Origin: Brevibacterium oceani
GTDB taxonomy: Bacteria > Actinomycetota > Actinomycetes > Actinomycetales > Brevibacteriaceae
Direction: 5' to 3'
DNA length: 64,000 nucleotides
NCBI RefSeq assembly: GCF_013623835.1
Contig: NZ_JABKDE010000002.1
Coordinates: forward strand, 604,198 to 668,197
The position numbers and the translations under genes were made by a program. Shown piece after piece: positions 1 through 9,005 of this stretch. Every line of letters begins with the position of its first letter. Position 1 is the stretch's first letter. The notes beneath the pieces are model-generated. The model did no database searches and was not told the DNA's origin. It was given only the letters and a program-made list of their open reading frames with translations.

Positions 1-585
1 CGGTGCGCGCATCGTGATGACCGTGGTGATGAAGTTGACCGAACCGAGGATGGTGCCGAAGCCCTGCAGCGCGAGTCCGAGGACCCAGAGGTTTCCTCCG
101 GCGCCTGGCGTGAACGTCGTATTGCTCAATGGCGCATAGGCCGTCCAACCGAATGATGCCGCACCCTGCGGGGTGAGGAAGCCGGAGATGGCGACGAGGC
201 TGCCGAAGAGGTACATCCAGAACGCGAAGGCGTTCAGCCGTGGGAACGCCACATCCGGGGCACCGATCTGCAACGGCATGATGACGTTGGCGAATCCGGC
301 GAACAGCGGGGTGGCGAACATCAACAGCATGAGCGTGCCATGCATGGTGAACAGCTGATTGTACTGTTCTTTCGTCTCCACGATCTGCATACCGGGCTCG
401 AAGAGCTCGAGGCGGATGATGAGCGCCATCACACCGCCGACGCAGAAGAAGAAGAACGAGCCGATGAGGTACATGTACCCGATCGTCTTATGGTCCGTCG
501 ACGTGATCCAGTCGACGATGATCTTGCCCTTGCTCCGTGGAACCACGGGAGCGTCAAGAGCCGCCTGATCCATCGTGGCGGTCAT
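1..585 (-). CDS. ctaD: cytochrome c oxidase subunit I, N-terminal part (runs off left edge)
   Basis: Catalytic subunit of the aa3-type terminal oxidase in the plasma membrane, which reduces O2 with electrons from cytochrome c and pumps protons. Only the first 195 codons are inside the window. The translation starts [13 protein letters not shown] and contains the family signatures [15 protein letters not shown] and [11 protein letters not shown] (the His is the expected low-spin haem a ligand), followed by several hydrophobic membrane segments. The ATG overlaps the ctaC stop in an ATGA arrangement (582-585), so the two subunits are probably translationally coupled. The gene is cut only by the window edge. 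Confidence 0.95.
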   Translation of the reverse strand, partial: MTATMDQAALDAPVVPRSKGKIIVDWITSTDHKTIGYMYLIGSFFFFCVGGVMALIIRLELFEPGMQIVETKEQYNQLFTMHGTLMLLMFATPLFAGFANVIMPLQIGAPDVAFPRLNAFAFWMYLFGSLVAISGFLTPQGAASFGWTAYAPLSNTTFTPGAGGNLWVLGLALQGFGTILGSVNFITTVITMRAP

Positions 586-1454
586 TTCTCAGCACCTTCT
601 TTCGGGTACCAGTTGCGATCGTACTCCGGTCCCAGCTGTCCTGTGTTGCCCTGATCGGCAAGCGACTTGGTGTAGTCGGCGAACTCTTCCTTCGACACGA
701 CCTTGACGTTGAAGAGCATCTCCGAGTGGTATTCACCGCACAGTTCGGCGCACTTGCCGACGTACTCGCCTTCCTTCTCGGCGCGCAGATGCAGGCTCTG
801 GTCGTGGCCGGGGATCATGTCGCGCTTCTCGAGGAAGGCGGGGACCCAGAAGGAGTGGATGACGTCGCGGGAGTGCAGGCGGATCTCCAGGTCGGTGTCG
901 ACCGGCAGGTAGAGAACCGGCGCGGTCTTCTCGGGAGCTTCCGTGCCGTCGAGCTCGACCTGCTTGCCGGCGTAGTAGACGTCCTCGGTCTCATAGTTGA
1001 AGTCCCAAGCCCACTGCTTGGCGGCGACCTCGATGACCTGCTCGCCGGGAGTCGTATCATCGGTCGTCTTCTCCATCACCTGGACGTTCTGGAAGAAGAA
1101 GCCGAGCACGAGGACGACCGGGGTCACGGTGAACAGGATCTCGATGGGCATGCTGTAGCGCATCTGCACCGGCAGGCCGCGGTCGTGCTTGCGACGACGG
1201 TAGGCGACCATGGCCCAGAGAATGAGGCCCCAGACGATCAGGCCGACGATGAGCAGCGCGATCCAGGCACCGTTCCACAGTGACGTGTAGGCGTCGGTGT
1301 GGTTCGTCGCACCCTTGGATTCGACGGGGTAGAAGCCTGAGGCGATCTGCTCTTTCGTGCAACCCGATAGCAACGCCGGTATCAACACGGCGCTCAGAAT
1401 GCCGAGCCGCTTCGCCCAGGACCGCTGCGGTCCTGACTGATTCGGAGAATCCAC
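582..1454 (-). CDS. ctaC: cytochrome c oxidase subunit II (lipoprotein, CuA centre)
   Basis: Subunit II takes electrons from cytochrome c through the binuclear CuA centre and passes them to subunit I. The 290-residue product starts with a lipoprotein signal peptide with lipobox LLSGC (Cys about residue 32), has two membrane helices in the first half ([18 protein letters not shown] and [19 protein letters not shown]), and ends in the cupredoxin domain. CuA ligands are visible: His in [11 protein letters not shown] and the [12 protein letters not shown] motif. It is followed directly by ctaD with a four-base overlap. Length and domain order are normal for actinobacterial CtaC. Confidence 0.97.
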   Translation of the reverse strand: MDSPNQSGPQRSWAKRLGILSAVLIPALLSGCTKEQIASGFYPVESKGATNHTDAYTSLWNGAWIALLIVGLIVWGLILWAMVAYRRRKHDRGLPVQMRYSMPIEILFTVTPVVLVLGFFFQNVQVMEKTTDDTTPGEQVIEVAAKQWAWDFNYETEDVYYAGKQVELDGTEAPEKTAPVLYLPVDTDLEIRLHSRDVIHSFWVPAFLEKRDMIPGHDQSLHLRAEKEGEYVGKCAELCGEYHSEMLFNVKVVSKEEFADYTKSLADQGNTGQLGPEYDRNWYPKEGAEK

Positions 1455-1527
1455 GTGCAGCCTTTCACAACGTTCTTTCGTCTCTGGTCAGGCCGAGAGA
1501 CGTGTACTTACTCTGTCACCACCAAGA

Positions 1528-1546
1528 CTACCGCTACACGCGGTAG
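1528..1546 (-). terminator. small hairpin downstream of aat
   Basis: A perfect 7-bp inverted repeat (CTACCGC / GCGGTAG) with a 5-base loop lies 19 bases past the aat stop codon. There is no T-run, so it is only a weak candidate for a terminator. It could equally be part of the ctaC upstream region. Confidence 0.3.
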
Positions 1547-1564
1547 AAATTCACCTGCGGATGT

Positions 1565-2305
1565 TCATTTGTTGAGAATACGCTGACAGAGATCGCCGCG
1601 GAGCGCGGAATCTAGCCGTGCGGAGTACTCGAGGCCTCCGACCTCCGACACGCCGAGGGTCTCAAGATGTGATGTCTGCCACTGGGTGTCGATGAGCCAT
1701 GGCTCATCGGCCAACGGCGAATCCGCCGAGGTGGGACCGTCGTTCGCGGGTCCGGCCGGGTGACCGTCGGCGTCCGTCGGATCGTCCGGAGAGGCGCTCG
1801 TCGGCGCCACGGATCCGACGTCGACGGAGTCGAAGAGCGAGACGAGATGGGCCAGGGCGGCCTTCGACGCGTCCCGGCGAGTGTGGAACATCGATTCGCC
1901 GGCGAAGAAGGATCCGATCGCCACCCCGTAGAGTCCGCCGACGAGCTCATCGTCGGCCCAGACCTCGACCGAGTGTGCCCATCCGTCGCCGTGCAGTCCG
2001 AGGTAGAGGGCGATGATCTCCTCGGTGATCCAGCTGCCGGACCGGCTCGGGTCGCCGCAGGCGCGGATGACGTGTTCGAAGGCCCGATCGGTGCTGAAGG
2101 TGAAGTGCTTCATCGACTTGCGCAGACTCTTTGTCACACGCAGGTCGCCGGGCAGCAGAACGCCGCGTCGTCGCGGTGCCCACCACCCCATCCGGCCGGT
2201 TCCCCCGTCGCCGACGCCCATCGGGAAGAGACCGGCCCGATACGAAAGAAGGACCTGGGGCTGCGTGGCCGTGTACGACACGGCACGCAGATCCTCCAGG
2301 TCCAT
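1565..2305 (-). CDS. aat: leucyl/phenylalanyl-tRNA--protein transferase
   Basis: Transfers Leu or Phe from aminoacyl-tRNA to N-terminal Arg/Lys of proteins, making N-degrons for ClpS/ClpAP-type proteolysis in the cytoplasm. The 246-residue product has the family motifs FPMGVG, WWAPRRRGVLLPGDLRV, GESMFHTRRDASKAALAHL and WLIDTQWQTSHLETLG. Between the core and the last motif is a low-complexity acidic and Ser/Pro-rich insertion of about 40 residues (from about DVGSVAPTSASPDDP to SADSPLADEP) not usual in the family. It is followed by a gap of 33 bases after the Fe-S carrier gene on the same strand. Confidence 0.93.
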   Translation of the reverse strand: MDLEDLRAVSYTATQPQVLLSYRAGLFPMGVGDGGTGRMGWWAPRRRGVLLPGDLRVTKSLRKSMKHFTFSTDRAFEHVIRACGDPSRSGSWITEEIIALYLGLHGDGWAHSVEVWADDELVGGLYGVAIGSFFAGESMFHTRRDASKAALAHLVSLFDSVDVGSVAPTSASPDDPTDADGHPAGPANDGPTSADSPLADEPWLIDTQWQTSHLETLGVSEVGGLEYSARLDSALRGDLCQRILNK

Positions 2306-2338
2306 CGGTCTCAGTCCAGTGCGATCAGCCGAAGCCGA

Positions 2339-2692
2339 TCAGTGGAACGAGTCGCCGCAGGCACAGGACCCGCCGGCATTGGGGTTGTCGATCGTGAAGC
2401 CCTGCTTCTCGATGGTGTCCGAGAAGTCGATGGTCGATCCGTTGAGGTACGGCACACTCATCCGATCGACGATGACCTCGACCCCGCCGAAGTCCCGCAC
2501 GGCGTCACCGTCGAGGTGGCGCTCATCGAAATAGAGCTGGTAGATCAGTCCGGAGCATCCGCCCGGCTGGACGGCCACACGCAGGCGCAGGTCGTCGCGA
2601 CCCTCCTGCTCGAGCAGGCTGCGCACCTTGTCGGCAGCGGTCGTCGACAGCTCGACCTCGTGAGTGGCCTCGGCATTTTCAGTCACAGTCAT
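2339..2692 (-). CDS. erpA: A-type iron-sulfur cluster carrier (ErpA/IscA family)
   Basis: Carries and inserts Fe-S clusters into apoproteins. The 117-residue product is a typical HesB/IscA domain with the three conserved cysteines: one in GGCSG (about residue 46) and two in the C-terminal SCACGDSFH. A good ribosome binding site (AAGGAG) precedes the ATG at 2692. An ErpA-like gene near the ctaC locus is common in actinobacteria. Clients in this window could include LipA, a radical SAM Fe-S enzyme. The exact paralogue assignment (ErpA rather than another A-type carrier) is inferred. Confidence 0.92.
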   Translation of the reverse strand: MTVTENAEATHEVELSTTAADKVRSLLEQEGRDDLRLRVAVQPGGCSGLIYQLYFDERHLDGDAVRDFGGVEVIVDRMSVPYLNGSTIDFSDTIEKQGFTIDNPNAGGSCACGDSFH

Positions 2693-2770
2693 GGTTACTC
2701 CTTCTCACGTTCCTGTCCCCAGGCTACACCGCGCACAACGTCTGCGCCCTCAGCCCTATTCCCGATCACG

Positions 2771-4147
2771 TCACCGATTCTCACCGAGGCGCTGCAGCAG
2801 AAGCGCCTCGGCGACGATCGCGGCCCGGAAGTCCGGCAGATAGAGCGACTCGTTCGCGCTGTGCGCCCGGGCATCGGGGTCTTCGACACCGGTGACGAGG
2901 ATCGACGCGCCGGGGAACACCTCGAGCAGATCGGCGATGAACGGGATCGACCCGCCGATGCCCATCTCCACGGACTCGGTGTCCCACGCGTCGCTGAGCG
3001 CCTGCCGCGCAGTCTGGACGACGGGGTCCGAATCGTCGGCGCGCCAGGGACTGCCGCCCTCGGTCTCGCCGATGCTCAGCTGGGCCCCGAAGGGCAGGTT
3101 CGCGCGCAGATGCTCTTCGACTGACCTGACCGCCGAGGCGGGGGTGTCCCCCGGCGCCAGACGGATCGAGAGCTTGGCACGCAGAGACGACTGCAGCGTG
3201 TTCGACGACACTGCGACGTCGGGGATGTCGAGGCCGATGACGGTGATCGACGGCTGCGTCCACAGCCGGGAGGCCAGGGTGCCGGTGCCGATGAGCTCGG
3301 TGGACTCGAGGACCCCGGAATCGGTGCGCAGGGTCGCCTCGTCGTAGTCGATGGCGGTTTCGGCTTCGGAGTGGAGTCCGGCCACAGCGACCGAGCCGTT
3401 GTCGTCGTGGAGGCTCGCGAGCACCTTCGTCATCGCCAGCATCGCGTCGGGTGCGACGCCGCCGTACATGCCCGAATGCACCGCGTGGTCGAGGGTGGAG
3501 ATCTCGAATTCGACTGCGCACATCCCCCGCAGGCTCGTCGTCAGGGCCGGAGTCCCGGCCGCCCAGTTTCCGGAATCGGCGACGACGATGACATCGGAAC
3601 GCAGACGGTCGCGGTAGGTCTCGAGGAAGTTCCGGAAACTCGGGCTGCCGGCTTCCTCTTCCCCTTCGAAGAACAGAGTGACACCCACGCCGAGGCGGTC
3701 GGCCAGCAGCCGCAGCGCCGTGAGGTGGACCATGATGCCCGCCTTGTCATCGGCGGCGCCGCGCCCGAAGAGGCGATCTCCCTTCCGCGTGGCGACGAAC
3801 GGTTCGGTGTCCCAGTCCTCGGCGCGACCGGGAGGCTGCACATCGTGATGGGCGTAGAGAAGCACCGTCGGTGCACCCTCCGGAGCGGGGATCCGGGCGA
3901 CGACGGCCGGGTATCCGGGGGTGCCGTCCGCTTGCTCGGCGGTGAGGATGTCGACGTCGAGACCGAGGCCCCGCGCCAACCCGGCGACCGCCTCGGCGCT
4001 GGCGGTGACCTGGGCGGCGTCGAAGCTCGGCCAGGCCACGGAAGGAATGGCCACGAGGTCCGTGAGATCGGTCAGGACGTCATCGAAGATGGCGTCCAAT
4101 TCGGCATGCAGTTGTGCACTGTTGAGTGCTGAAGTCGATTCGGTCAT
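2771..4147 (-). CDS. M20 family dipeptidase/peptidase
   Basis: A zinc-dependent cytoplasmic peptidase of the M20/M25/M40 family, 458 residues. Metal-binding and catalytic motifs are in order: YAHHDVQPPG (His and Asp), GRGAADDKAG (bridging Asp), FFEGEEEAGSPSF (catalytic Glu-Glu) and HSANESLYL near the end. A lid domain lies between about residues 210 and 330. This is the pattern of actinobacterial dipeptidases annotated M20/M25/M40. The start at 4147 is divergent from the DUF3043 gene with only 23 bases between them, so both promoters overlap. Substrate specificity cannot be read. Confidence 0.92.
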   Translation of the reverse strand: MTESTSALNSAQLHAELDAIFDDVLTDLTDLVAIPSVAWPSFDAAQVTASAEAVAGLARGLGLDVDILTAEQADGTPGYPAVVARIPAPEGAPTVLLYAHHDVQPPGRAEDWDTEPFVATRKGDRLFGRGAADDKAGIMVHLTALRLLADRLGVGVTLFFEGEEEAGSPSFRNFLETYRDRLRSDVIVVADSGNWAAGTPALTTSLRGMCAVEFEISTLDHAVHSGMYGGVAPDAMLAMTKVLASLHDDNGSVAVAGLHSEAETAIDYDEATLRTDSGVLESTELIGTGTLASRLWTQPSITVIGLDIPDVAVSSNTLQSSLRAKLSIRLAPGDTPASAVRSVEEHLRANLPFGAQLSIGETEGGSPWRADDSDPVVQTARQALSDAWDTESVEMGIGGSIPFIADLLEVFPGASILVTGVEDPDARAHSANESLYLPDFRAAIVAEALLLQRLGENR

Positions 4148-4157
4148 TCTCCAAAGG

Positions 4158-4163
4158 TAGTAT
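4158..4163 (+). promoter_or_regulatory. -10 hexamer for leaderless DUF3043 transcript
   Basis: TAGTAT lies seven bases before the GTG at 4171. This spacing places the transcription start at or next to the start codon. No clear -35 box is seen. An alternative ribosome binding sequence (AAAGG at 4153-4157) overlaps it, so leadered translation is also possible. Confidence 0.45.
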
Positions 4164-4170
4164 TCATCAG

Positions 4171-4782
4171 GTGTTCGGACGTAGAAAATCTCACGCGGAG
4201 GACGAAACCTCTGCCCCTCAGCCAGCCCATGACGAAACCGCCGCCGACGCCGCAGCCCGGCGCGAAGCGGAGCAGAAGAAGGGGCGCCCGACGCCCAAGC
4301 GCAGCCAGCAGGAGTCCGCGCGGCGCCAGCCCCTGGTGAATAGGGATCGCAAGGTTGCGAACCAGAAAGCCAAGGAGCAGCAGCGCAAGGAACGCGATCG
4401 TGCGCGCATCGGAATGATGAACGGTGAGGAGAAATACCTCACCCGCCGCGACAAGGGCCCCCAGCGTCGCTACATCCGCAACTACATCGACGCCCGGTTC
4501 TCGATCGGCGAGATCTTCATCCCGGCGGCGATCCTCATCCTCGTCATCGCCTTCACCCAGCCGGTGCAGATCCAGCAGTACTTCACCTACGCCGTCTGGG
4601 GTCTCATCGCGCTCATCGTCCTCGACGGGTTCGTGCTCAACTACATCCTCAAGAACCGGCTGCGGAACAAGTTCGGCTCGGTCGAACGCGGCATCACCTT
4701 CTACGCGATCATGCGCAGCATCCAGCTGCGTCCCCTGCGCATGCCCAAACCGCAGGTCAAGCGCCGCCAGTACCCCGAGTGA
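4171..4782 (+). CDS. DUF3043 membrane protein
   Basis: A 203-residue protein of unknown function widespread in actinobacteria. The first 110 residues are very charged and hydrophilic (rich in Lys, Arg, Gln, Glu). Two membrane helices follow (EIFIPAAILILVIAF and YAVWGLIALIVLDGFVLNYI), then a basic tail (PKPQVKRRQYPE). GTG at 4171 is chosen as start because an earlier in-frame GTG at 4126 would lie inside the divergent dipeptidase gene. The 3' end overlaps the 3' end of pyrD by 26 bases, tail to tail. Confidence 0.85.
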   Translation: MFGRRKSHAEDETSAPQPAHDETAADAAARREAEQKKGRPTPKRSQQESARRQPLVNRDRKVANQKAKEQQRKERDRARIGMMNGEEKYLTRRDKGPQRRYIRNYIDARFSIGEIFIPAAILILVIAFTQPVQIQQYFTYAVWGLIALIVLDGFVLNYILKNRLRNKFGSVERGITFYAIMRSIQLRPLRMPKPQVKRRQYPE

Positions 4783-5863
4783 GCAGACGGCTCGACCCGA
4801 GGCCGCGGATGACGCGGCCGGGGAAGAGCGGACCGGAGTAGATCATCTCCGAATAGACCTGAACCAGATCGGCGCCCGCGGCCAATCGTGCCCGGGCGTC
4901 CTTCGCATCCGCGACTCCCCCGACGGAGATGACGGTGAGTGCGTCTCCGACCCGCCCCTTGACCAGCCGCAGCACCTCGAGAGAGCGCTCGGCCAGAGGC
5001 CGACCGGAGATCCCGCCGGCCTGGTCGGTTGCGAACTGCTCCTCGGTACCGGTGAGGACTGAGCGGTCGATCGTGGTATTCGTCGTGATGAGGCCGTCGA
5101 CGCCGGCCCTCAGGGCGAGATCGCAGATCTCGAGGACATCGTCGTCGGCGAGGTCCGGGGCGATCTTGACCAGCAGCGGGACATGACCCAGCTGCGATCG
5201 CGGCTGCTCGACCACCTCGGCGGCGGTCTCCCGGACCGCGGCGATGATCGGTTCGAGGCTCGTCACAGACTGCAGGTCCCGCAGTCCCGGGGTGTTGGGC
5301 GAGCTGACATTGATGACGAGGTAGTCGGCCAGCGGAGCCAGTGCTCGCGTCGAGGCGGCATAGTCGCTGACGGCCTCGGAGGCGTCGACGACCTTGGTCT
5401 TGCCGATGTTGACGCCGACGATCGGGCGCAGCCGCTGCGGCAGTGCTGCGATCCTCCCCCGCTGCTCCGCGATGTTGAACGACGCCTGCCTGGCGCCGTC
5501 GTTGTTGAAGCCCATCCGGTTGAGCAGGGCGAGATTGTCCCGCAGCCGGAACAGACGCGGTTTGTCATTGCCCGGCTGTGCGTGGGCCGTGATGGTGCCG
5601 ACCTCGATGTGTCCGAAGCCGAGCGCCGAGAGCGCGCGGACCCCGACTCCGTTCTTGTCGAACCCGGCGGCCAGACCGATCCGATTGGGAAAGGGCAGCC
5701 CGAGGACGTCGACAGGATGCACCGTCGATCGGGCGCAGACGAAGCGCAGCAGCCGACCGAGGAGCGGCACGGAGTCGAGGATGCGCAGGGCGGTGAATGA
5801 GAGGTGATGGGCGCGCTCGGCGTCCATCGGCACGAAGAGGAGCCTGAAGATCAATGAATACAC
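4757..5863 (-). CDS. pyrD: dihydroorotate dehydrogenase (quinone), class 2
   Basis: Fourth step of pyrimidine synthesis: oxidises dihydroorotate to orotate with FMN and passes electrons to membrane quinone. The 368-residue product has the class 2 N-terminal membrane-associating helix (MYSLIFRLLFVPMDAERAHH) and FMN/substrate motifs GFGHIEVGTITAHAQPGNDK, NRMGFNNDG, NVSSPNTPGLRDLQ, TTNTTIDR and GGISGRPL. It starts with GTG. The last 26 bases overlap the convergent DUF3043 gene. A uracil-permease-type transporter elsewhere in the window (32557) is the salvage counterpart. Confidence 0.96.
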   Translation of the reverse strand: MYSLIFRLLFVPMDAERAHHLSFTALRILDSVPLLGRLLRFVCARSTVHPVDVLGLPFPNRIGLAAGFDKNGVGVRALSALGFGHIEVGTITAHAQPGNDKPRLFRLRDNLALLNRMGFNNDGARQASFNIAEQRGRIAALPQRLRPIVGVNIGKTKVVDASEAVSDYAASTRALAPLADYLVINVSSPNTPGLRDLQSVTSLEPIIAAVRETAAEVVEQPRSQLGHVPLLVKIAPDLADDDVLEICDLALRAGVDGLITTNTTIDRSVLTGTEEQFATDQAGGISGRPLAERSLEVLRLVKGRVGDALTVISVGGVADAKDARARLAAGADLVQVYSEMIYSGPLFPGRVIRGLGSSRLLTRGTGGA

Positions 5864-5869
5864 GATCCT

Positions 5870-5875
5870 AGACTA
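5870..5875 (-). promoter_or_regulatory. -10 hexamer for pyrD (leaderless type)
   Basis: On the minus strand TAGTCT is followed by six bases and then the GTG start of pyrD. There is no ribosome binding site between them, which supports a leaderless mRNA. The -35 region shows no good match. Confidence 0.45.
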
Positions 5876-5967
5876 TGTCAGAGACGGTCTCGTCTGCGGC
5901 ATCACACATCCGCACCGGTTTGGCATTAGGATCGAATCAACGTTCAAAGACGACTGAAAGGGAACTC

Positions 5968-7443
5968 ATGGCTGGTGCATCCACCCCAAGCAGCTACTCC
6001 ACGATCTCACCGGTGAAGGCCACCGCCTCGGTGCTGGTGATCGGTGTCGCGGATTCCTCCGTGCTCGGACTCGAGGGTGCGAAGGCGGTGCGGACCGCCC
6101 TCGACGACACGGTGAGGGCGATCGGTTTCACGGGATCGGCTGGAGCGACCGCCCGCATTCCCGCACCCAAGGGCGTGTCCGCCGGATCGGTTCTGCTTGT
6201 CGGCCTGGGTGAGTTCGACCCTTCAGGTGAGGATGTCGCAGCCGCTCATGAGGCCCTGCGCCGCGCCGCCGGTGCCGCCCTGCGTTCGCTCGACGGGGCC
6301 GAATCGATCGCCGTCGCGCTTCCGGCGGCCTCTCCTGACGGCGTCGAGGCGGTGGCTGTGGGCGCCGGTCTCGGCGCGTACAGGTTCCTCGACTACCGCA
6401 GCGAGGGCAAGGTCCCCGGAGTGCTCTCCGTGATCGGACCCAAGGGCAAGTCGTTCTCCGCCGCCCACGATTCGGGAGTCGTCATCGCGGCCGCCACGAA
6501 CCGTGCCCGCGACCTCGTCAACACTCCCCCGCTCGACCTCTACCCCGAGTCCTATGCCGAGATCGTTAAGGCTCAGGCCAAGGAGCGCAGACTCAAGGTC
6601 ACCGTGCTTGGTGACAAGGAGCTCGAAGCCGGCGGCTATGGGGGAATCATCGGCGTCGGGCAGGGGTCGACACGCGGACCCCGCCTGGTCAAGGTCGAAT
6701 ACGCTCCGAAGGGAGCCAAGCGCCATCTGGGCTTCGTCGGCAAGGGCATCACCTTCGACTCCGGCGGCATTTCGCTCAAGCCCGCCAAGAGCATGGAGGA
6801 CATGAAGTCCGATATGGCCGGCTCCGCCGCCGTCCTGCAGGCGCTGTTGGGAATCTCCGACCTCGGCCTGCCGGTCCGGGTCACCGCGTGGCTGCCCCTG
6901 GCCGAGAACATGCCCGGCTCCTCTGCGCAGCGGCCCAGCGATGTGCTCACGATGCGCAGCGGCAAGCGCGTCGAGGTCACGAACACCGACGCCGAAGGCC
7001 GCCTCGTGCTCGCCGATGCCCTCACCGACGCCGATGCTGAGCGGCCGGATCTGCTCATCGACGTAGCGACGCTCACGGGCGCTCAGATCGTCGCCCTCGG
7101 CGAACGAACCTCCGGCGTCATGGGCACCCCGGCTGCCCGCGACGATGTGATCGCCGCTGCTGCTGCAGTCGGAGAGAATATGTGGGCGATGCCGATCCCG
7201 GAGGAGATGCTCTCGGGCTTCGATTCCACTGCCGCCGATCTCACGAACTCCGGTCCGCGTCCCGGCGGCATGCTGGCCGCCGCGGCCTTCCTCCGCGAGT
7301 TCGTCGGCGAGGACACGAACTGGGCTCACATCGACATCGCGGGACCGAGCTTCAACGGCTCGGCTCCCTTCGGCTACACCCCGAAGGCGGCCACCGGCGC
7401 CGCGGTGCGCACCCTCATCCAGATCGCGAAGACGCTCGACTGA
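5968..7443 (+). CDS. pepA: leucyl aminopeptidase (M17)
   Basis: Cytosolic zinc/manganese aminopeptidase that removes N-terminal residues from peptides; family members normally act as hexamers. The 491-residue product has the N-terminal macro-like domain (to about 170) and the catalytic domain with motifs KGITFDSGGISLKP, MEDMKSDMAGSAAV and the signature NTDAEGRLVLADAL. Start: ATG at 5968 follows a strong site GAAAGGGA (5956-5963); an in-frame ATG 31 codons upstream lacks one and would cover a likely -10 box TAGGAT at 5927-5932. Stands alone between pyrD (divergent) and lpd. Confidence 0.96.
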   Translation: MAGASTPSSYSTISPVKATASVLVIGVADSSVLGLEGAKAVRTALDDTVRAIGFTGSAGATARIPAPKGVSAGSVLLVGLGEFDPSGEDVAAAHEALRRAAGAALRSLDGAESIAVALPAASPDGVEAVAVGAGLGAYRFLDYRSEGKVPGVLSVIGPKGKSFSAAHDSGVVIAAATNRARDLVNTPPLDLYPESYAEIVKAQAKERRLKVTVLGDKELEAGGYGGIIGVGQGSTRGPRLVKVEYAPKGAKRHLGFVGKGITFDSGGISLKPAKSMEDMKSDMAGSAAVLQALLGISDLGLPVRVTAWLPLAENMPGSSAQRPSDVLTMRSGKRVEVTNTDAEGRLVLADALTDADAERPDLLIDVATLTGAQIVALGERTSGVMGTPAARDDVIAAAAAVGENMWAMPIPEEMLSGFDSTAADLTNSGPRPGGMLAAAAFLREFVGEDTNWAHIDIAGPSFNGSAPFGYTPKAATGAAVRTLIQIAKTLD

Positions 7444-7595
7444 CCGCGAAGTTCTACGCGTTGTCGAAACCGAAGTGATGATGACCACCTGTGGCCAATC
7501 AGACAGCGTTTGCTTTCGCCCCTGGCGAGAAAAGTGGAAAGATAAGACAGAAAGCTGCGTACCGCAGTCTTATTCACAGCTACGAGGAGTAATCC

Positions 7596-8984
7596 GTGAG
7601 TGACTCATTGACCTACGACCTTGTCGTTCTGGGAGGCGGAACCGGTGGCTATGCCGCTGCGCTGCGCGCCGCAGAGCTGGACATGAAGGTCGCTTTGATC
7701 GAACGCGACAAGGTTGGCGGCACCTGCCTGCACCGTGGCTGCGTTCCCACGAAGGCGCTTCTGCATGCCGCCGAGGTTGCCGACTCCGCCAAGAGCTCCG
7801 AGACCTTCGGCGTCGAAGCCGAGTTCAAGGGCATCGACATCGCCAAGGTGCTCGAGTACAAGGACGGAGTCATCACCCGCAACTACAAAGGCCTGCAGGG
7901 TCTGGTCAAGGCTCGCGGAATCGACACTTACTTCGGCACCGGCAAGCTGACCGGCAAAGACACCGTCGAGGTCACCGGTGAGGACGGCAACCACACCGTC
8001 AAGGGCACCAACGTGCTGCTGTCGACCGGTTCGACCTCGAAGACCATCGGCCTCGAGATCACCGATCGCGTGATCACGAGCACCGAGGCCCTCCAGCTGA
8101 GCAAGGTGCCGAAGTCGGCGATCGTCCTCGGCGGCGGCGTCATCGGCGTCGAGTTCGCCAGCGTCTGGAACTCCTTCGGCGCCGACGTCACCATCGTCGA
8201 AGGCCTCAAGCACCTCGTGGCCAATGAGGACGAGACGATCTCGAAGAACCTCGAACGCGCCTTCAAGAAGCGCAAGATCGGCTTCAAGCTCGGTGTCATG
8301 TTCAAGGGCGTCGAAGAGACCGCCGACGGAGTCAAGGTCACCCTCGAAGACGGCTCGACCCTCGAAGCCGAGTACCTCCTCGTGGCAGTCGGCCGCGGCC
8401 CCGTCACCGAGGGCTTCGGATTCGAAGAGCAGGGCATCCCGATGGATCGCGGATTCGTCCTGGCCAACGAACGCCTCCACACCGGCGTCGGCAACATCTA
8501 CGCCTGCGGCGACATCGTCCCCGGCCTCCAGCTGGCCCACCGTGCCTTCGGGCAGGGCATCTTCATCGCCGAGGAGATCGCCGGCCTCAACCCCGTGCCC
8601 GTCCTCGAAACGGGCATCCCTCGGGTCACCTACTGCGAACCGGAGATCTTCTCCGTCGGACTCTCCTCGGCTCAGGCCGAAGAGAAGTACGGCAAGGACC
8701 AGGTCGAATCGCTCGAGTACAACCTCGGCGGCAACGGCAAGTCGGTGATTCTCAACACGACCGGACTGATCAAGGTCATCCGCGAGAAGGACGGACCGGT
8801 CGTCGGCGTCCACGGCATCGGCGCCCGTCTGAGCGAGCAGGCCGGTGAGGCGCAGCTCATCGTCAACTGGGAAGCCTTCCCCGAAGAGGTGGCGCAGCTC
8901 ATCCACGCGCACCCCACGCAGAACGAAGCCATCGGCGAAGCCCACCTGGCTCTGGCCGGCAAACCCCTGCACTTCCACTCATAA
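7596..8984 (+). CDS. lpdA: dihydrolipoamide dehydrogenase (E3)
   Basis: FAD flavoenzyme that reoxidises dihydrolipoyl groups of 2-oxoacid dehydrogenase complexes, giving NADH. The 462-residue product shows the N-terminal FAD site (VVLGGGTGGYAAALRA), the redox-active disulfide GGTCLHRGCVPTKALLH, the NAD fold (AIVLGGGVIGVEFASVW), the second FAD motif (NIYACGDIVPG) and the C-terminal catalytic His-Glu pair in HAHPTQNEAIGEAH. A GAGGAG site at 7584-7589 fits the GTG start. The E2 gene follows after 21 bases, so the two form an operon. Confidence 0.97.
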   Translation: MSDSLTYDLVVLGGGTGGYAAALRAAELDMKVALIERDKVGGTCLHRGCVPTKALLHAAEVADSAKSSETFGVEAEFKGIDIAKVLEYKDGVITRNYKGLQGLVKARGIDTYFGTGKLTGKDTVEVTGEDGNHTVKGTNVLLSTGSTSKTIGLEITDRVITSTEALQLSKVPKSAIVLGGGVIGVEFASVWNSFGADVTIVEGLKHLVANEDETISKNLERAFKKRKIGFKLGVMFKGVEETADGVKVTLEDGSTLEAEYLLVAVGRGPVTEGFGFEEQGIPMDRGFVLANERLHTGVGNIYACGDIVPGLQLAHRAFGQGIFIAEEIAGLNPVPVLETGIPRVTYCEPEIFSVGLSSAQAEEKYGKDQVESLEYNLGGNGKSVILNTTGLIKVIREKDGPVVGVHGIGARLSEQAGEAQLIVNWEAFPEEVAQLIHAHPTQNEAIGEAHLALAGKPLHFHS

Positions 8985-9005
8985 GATCCGAGGAGACGAA
9001 AACTC

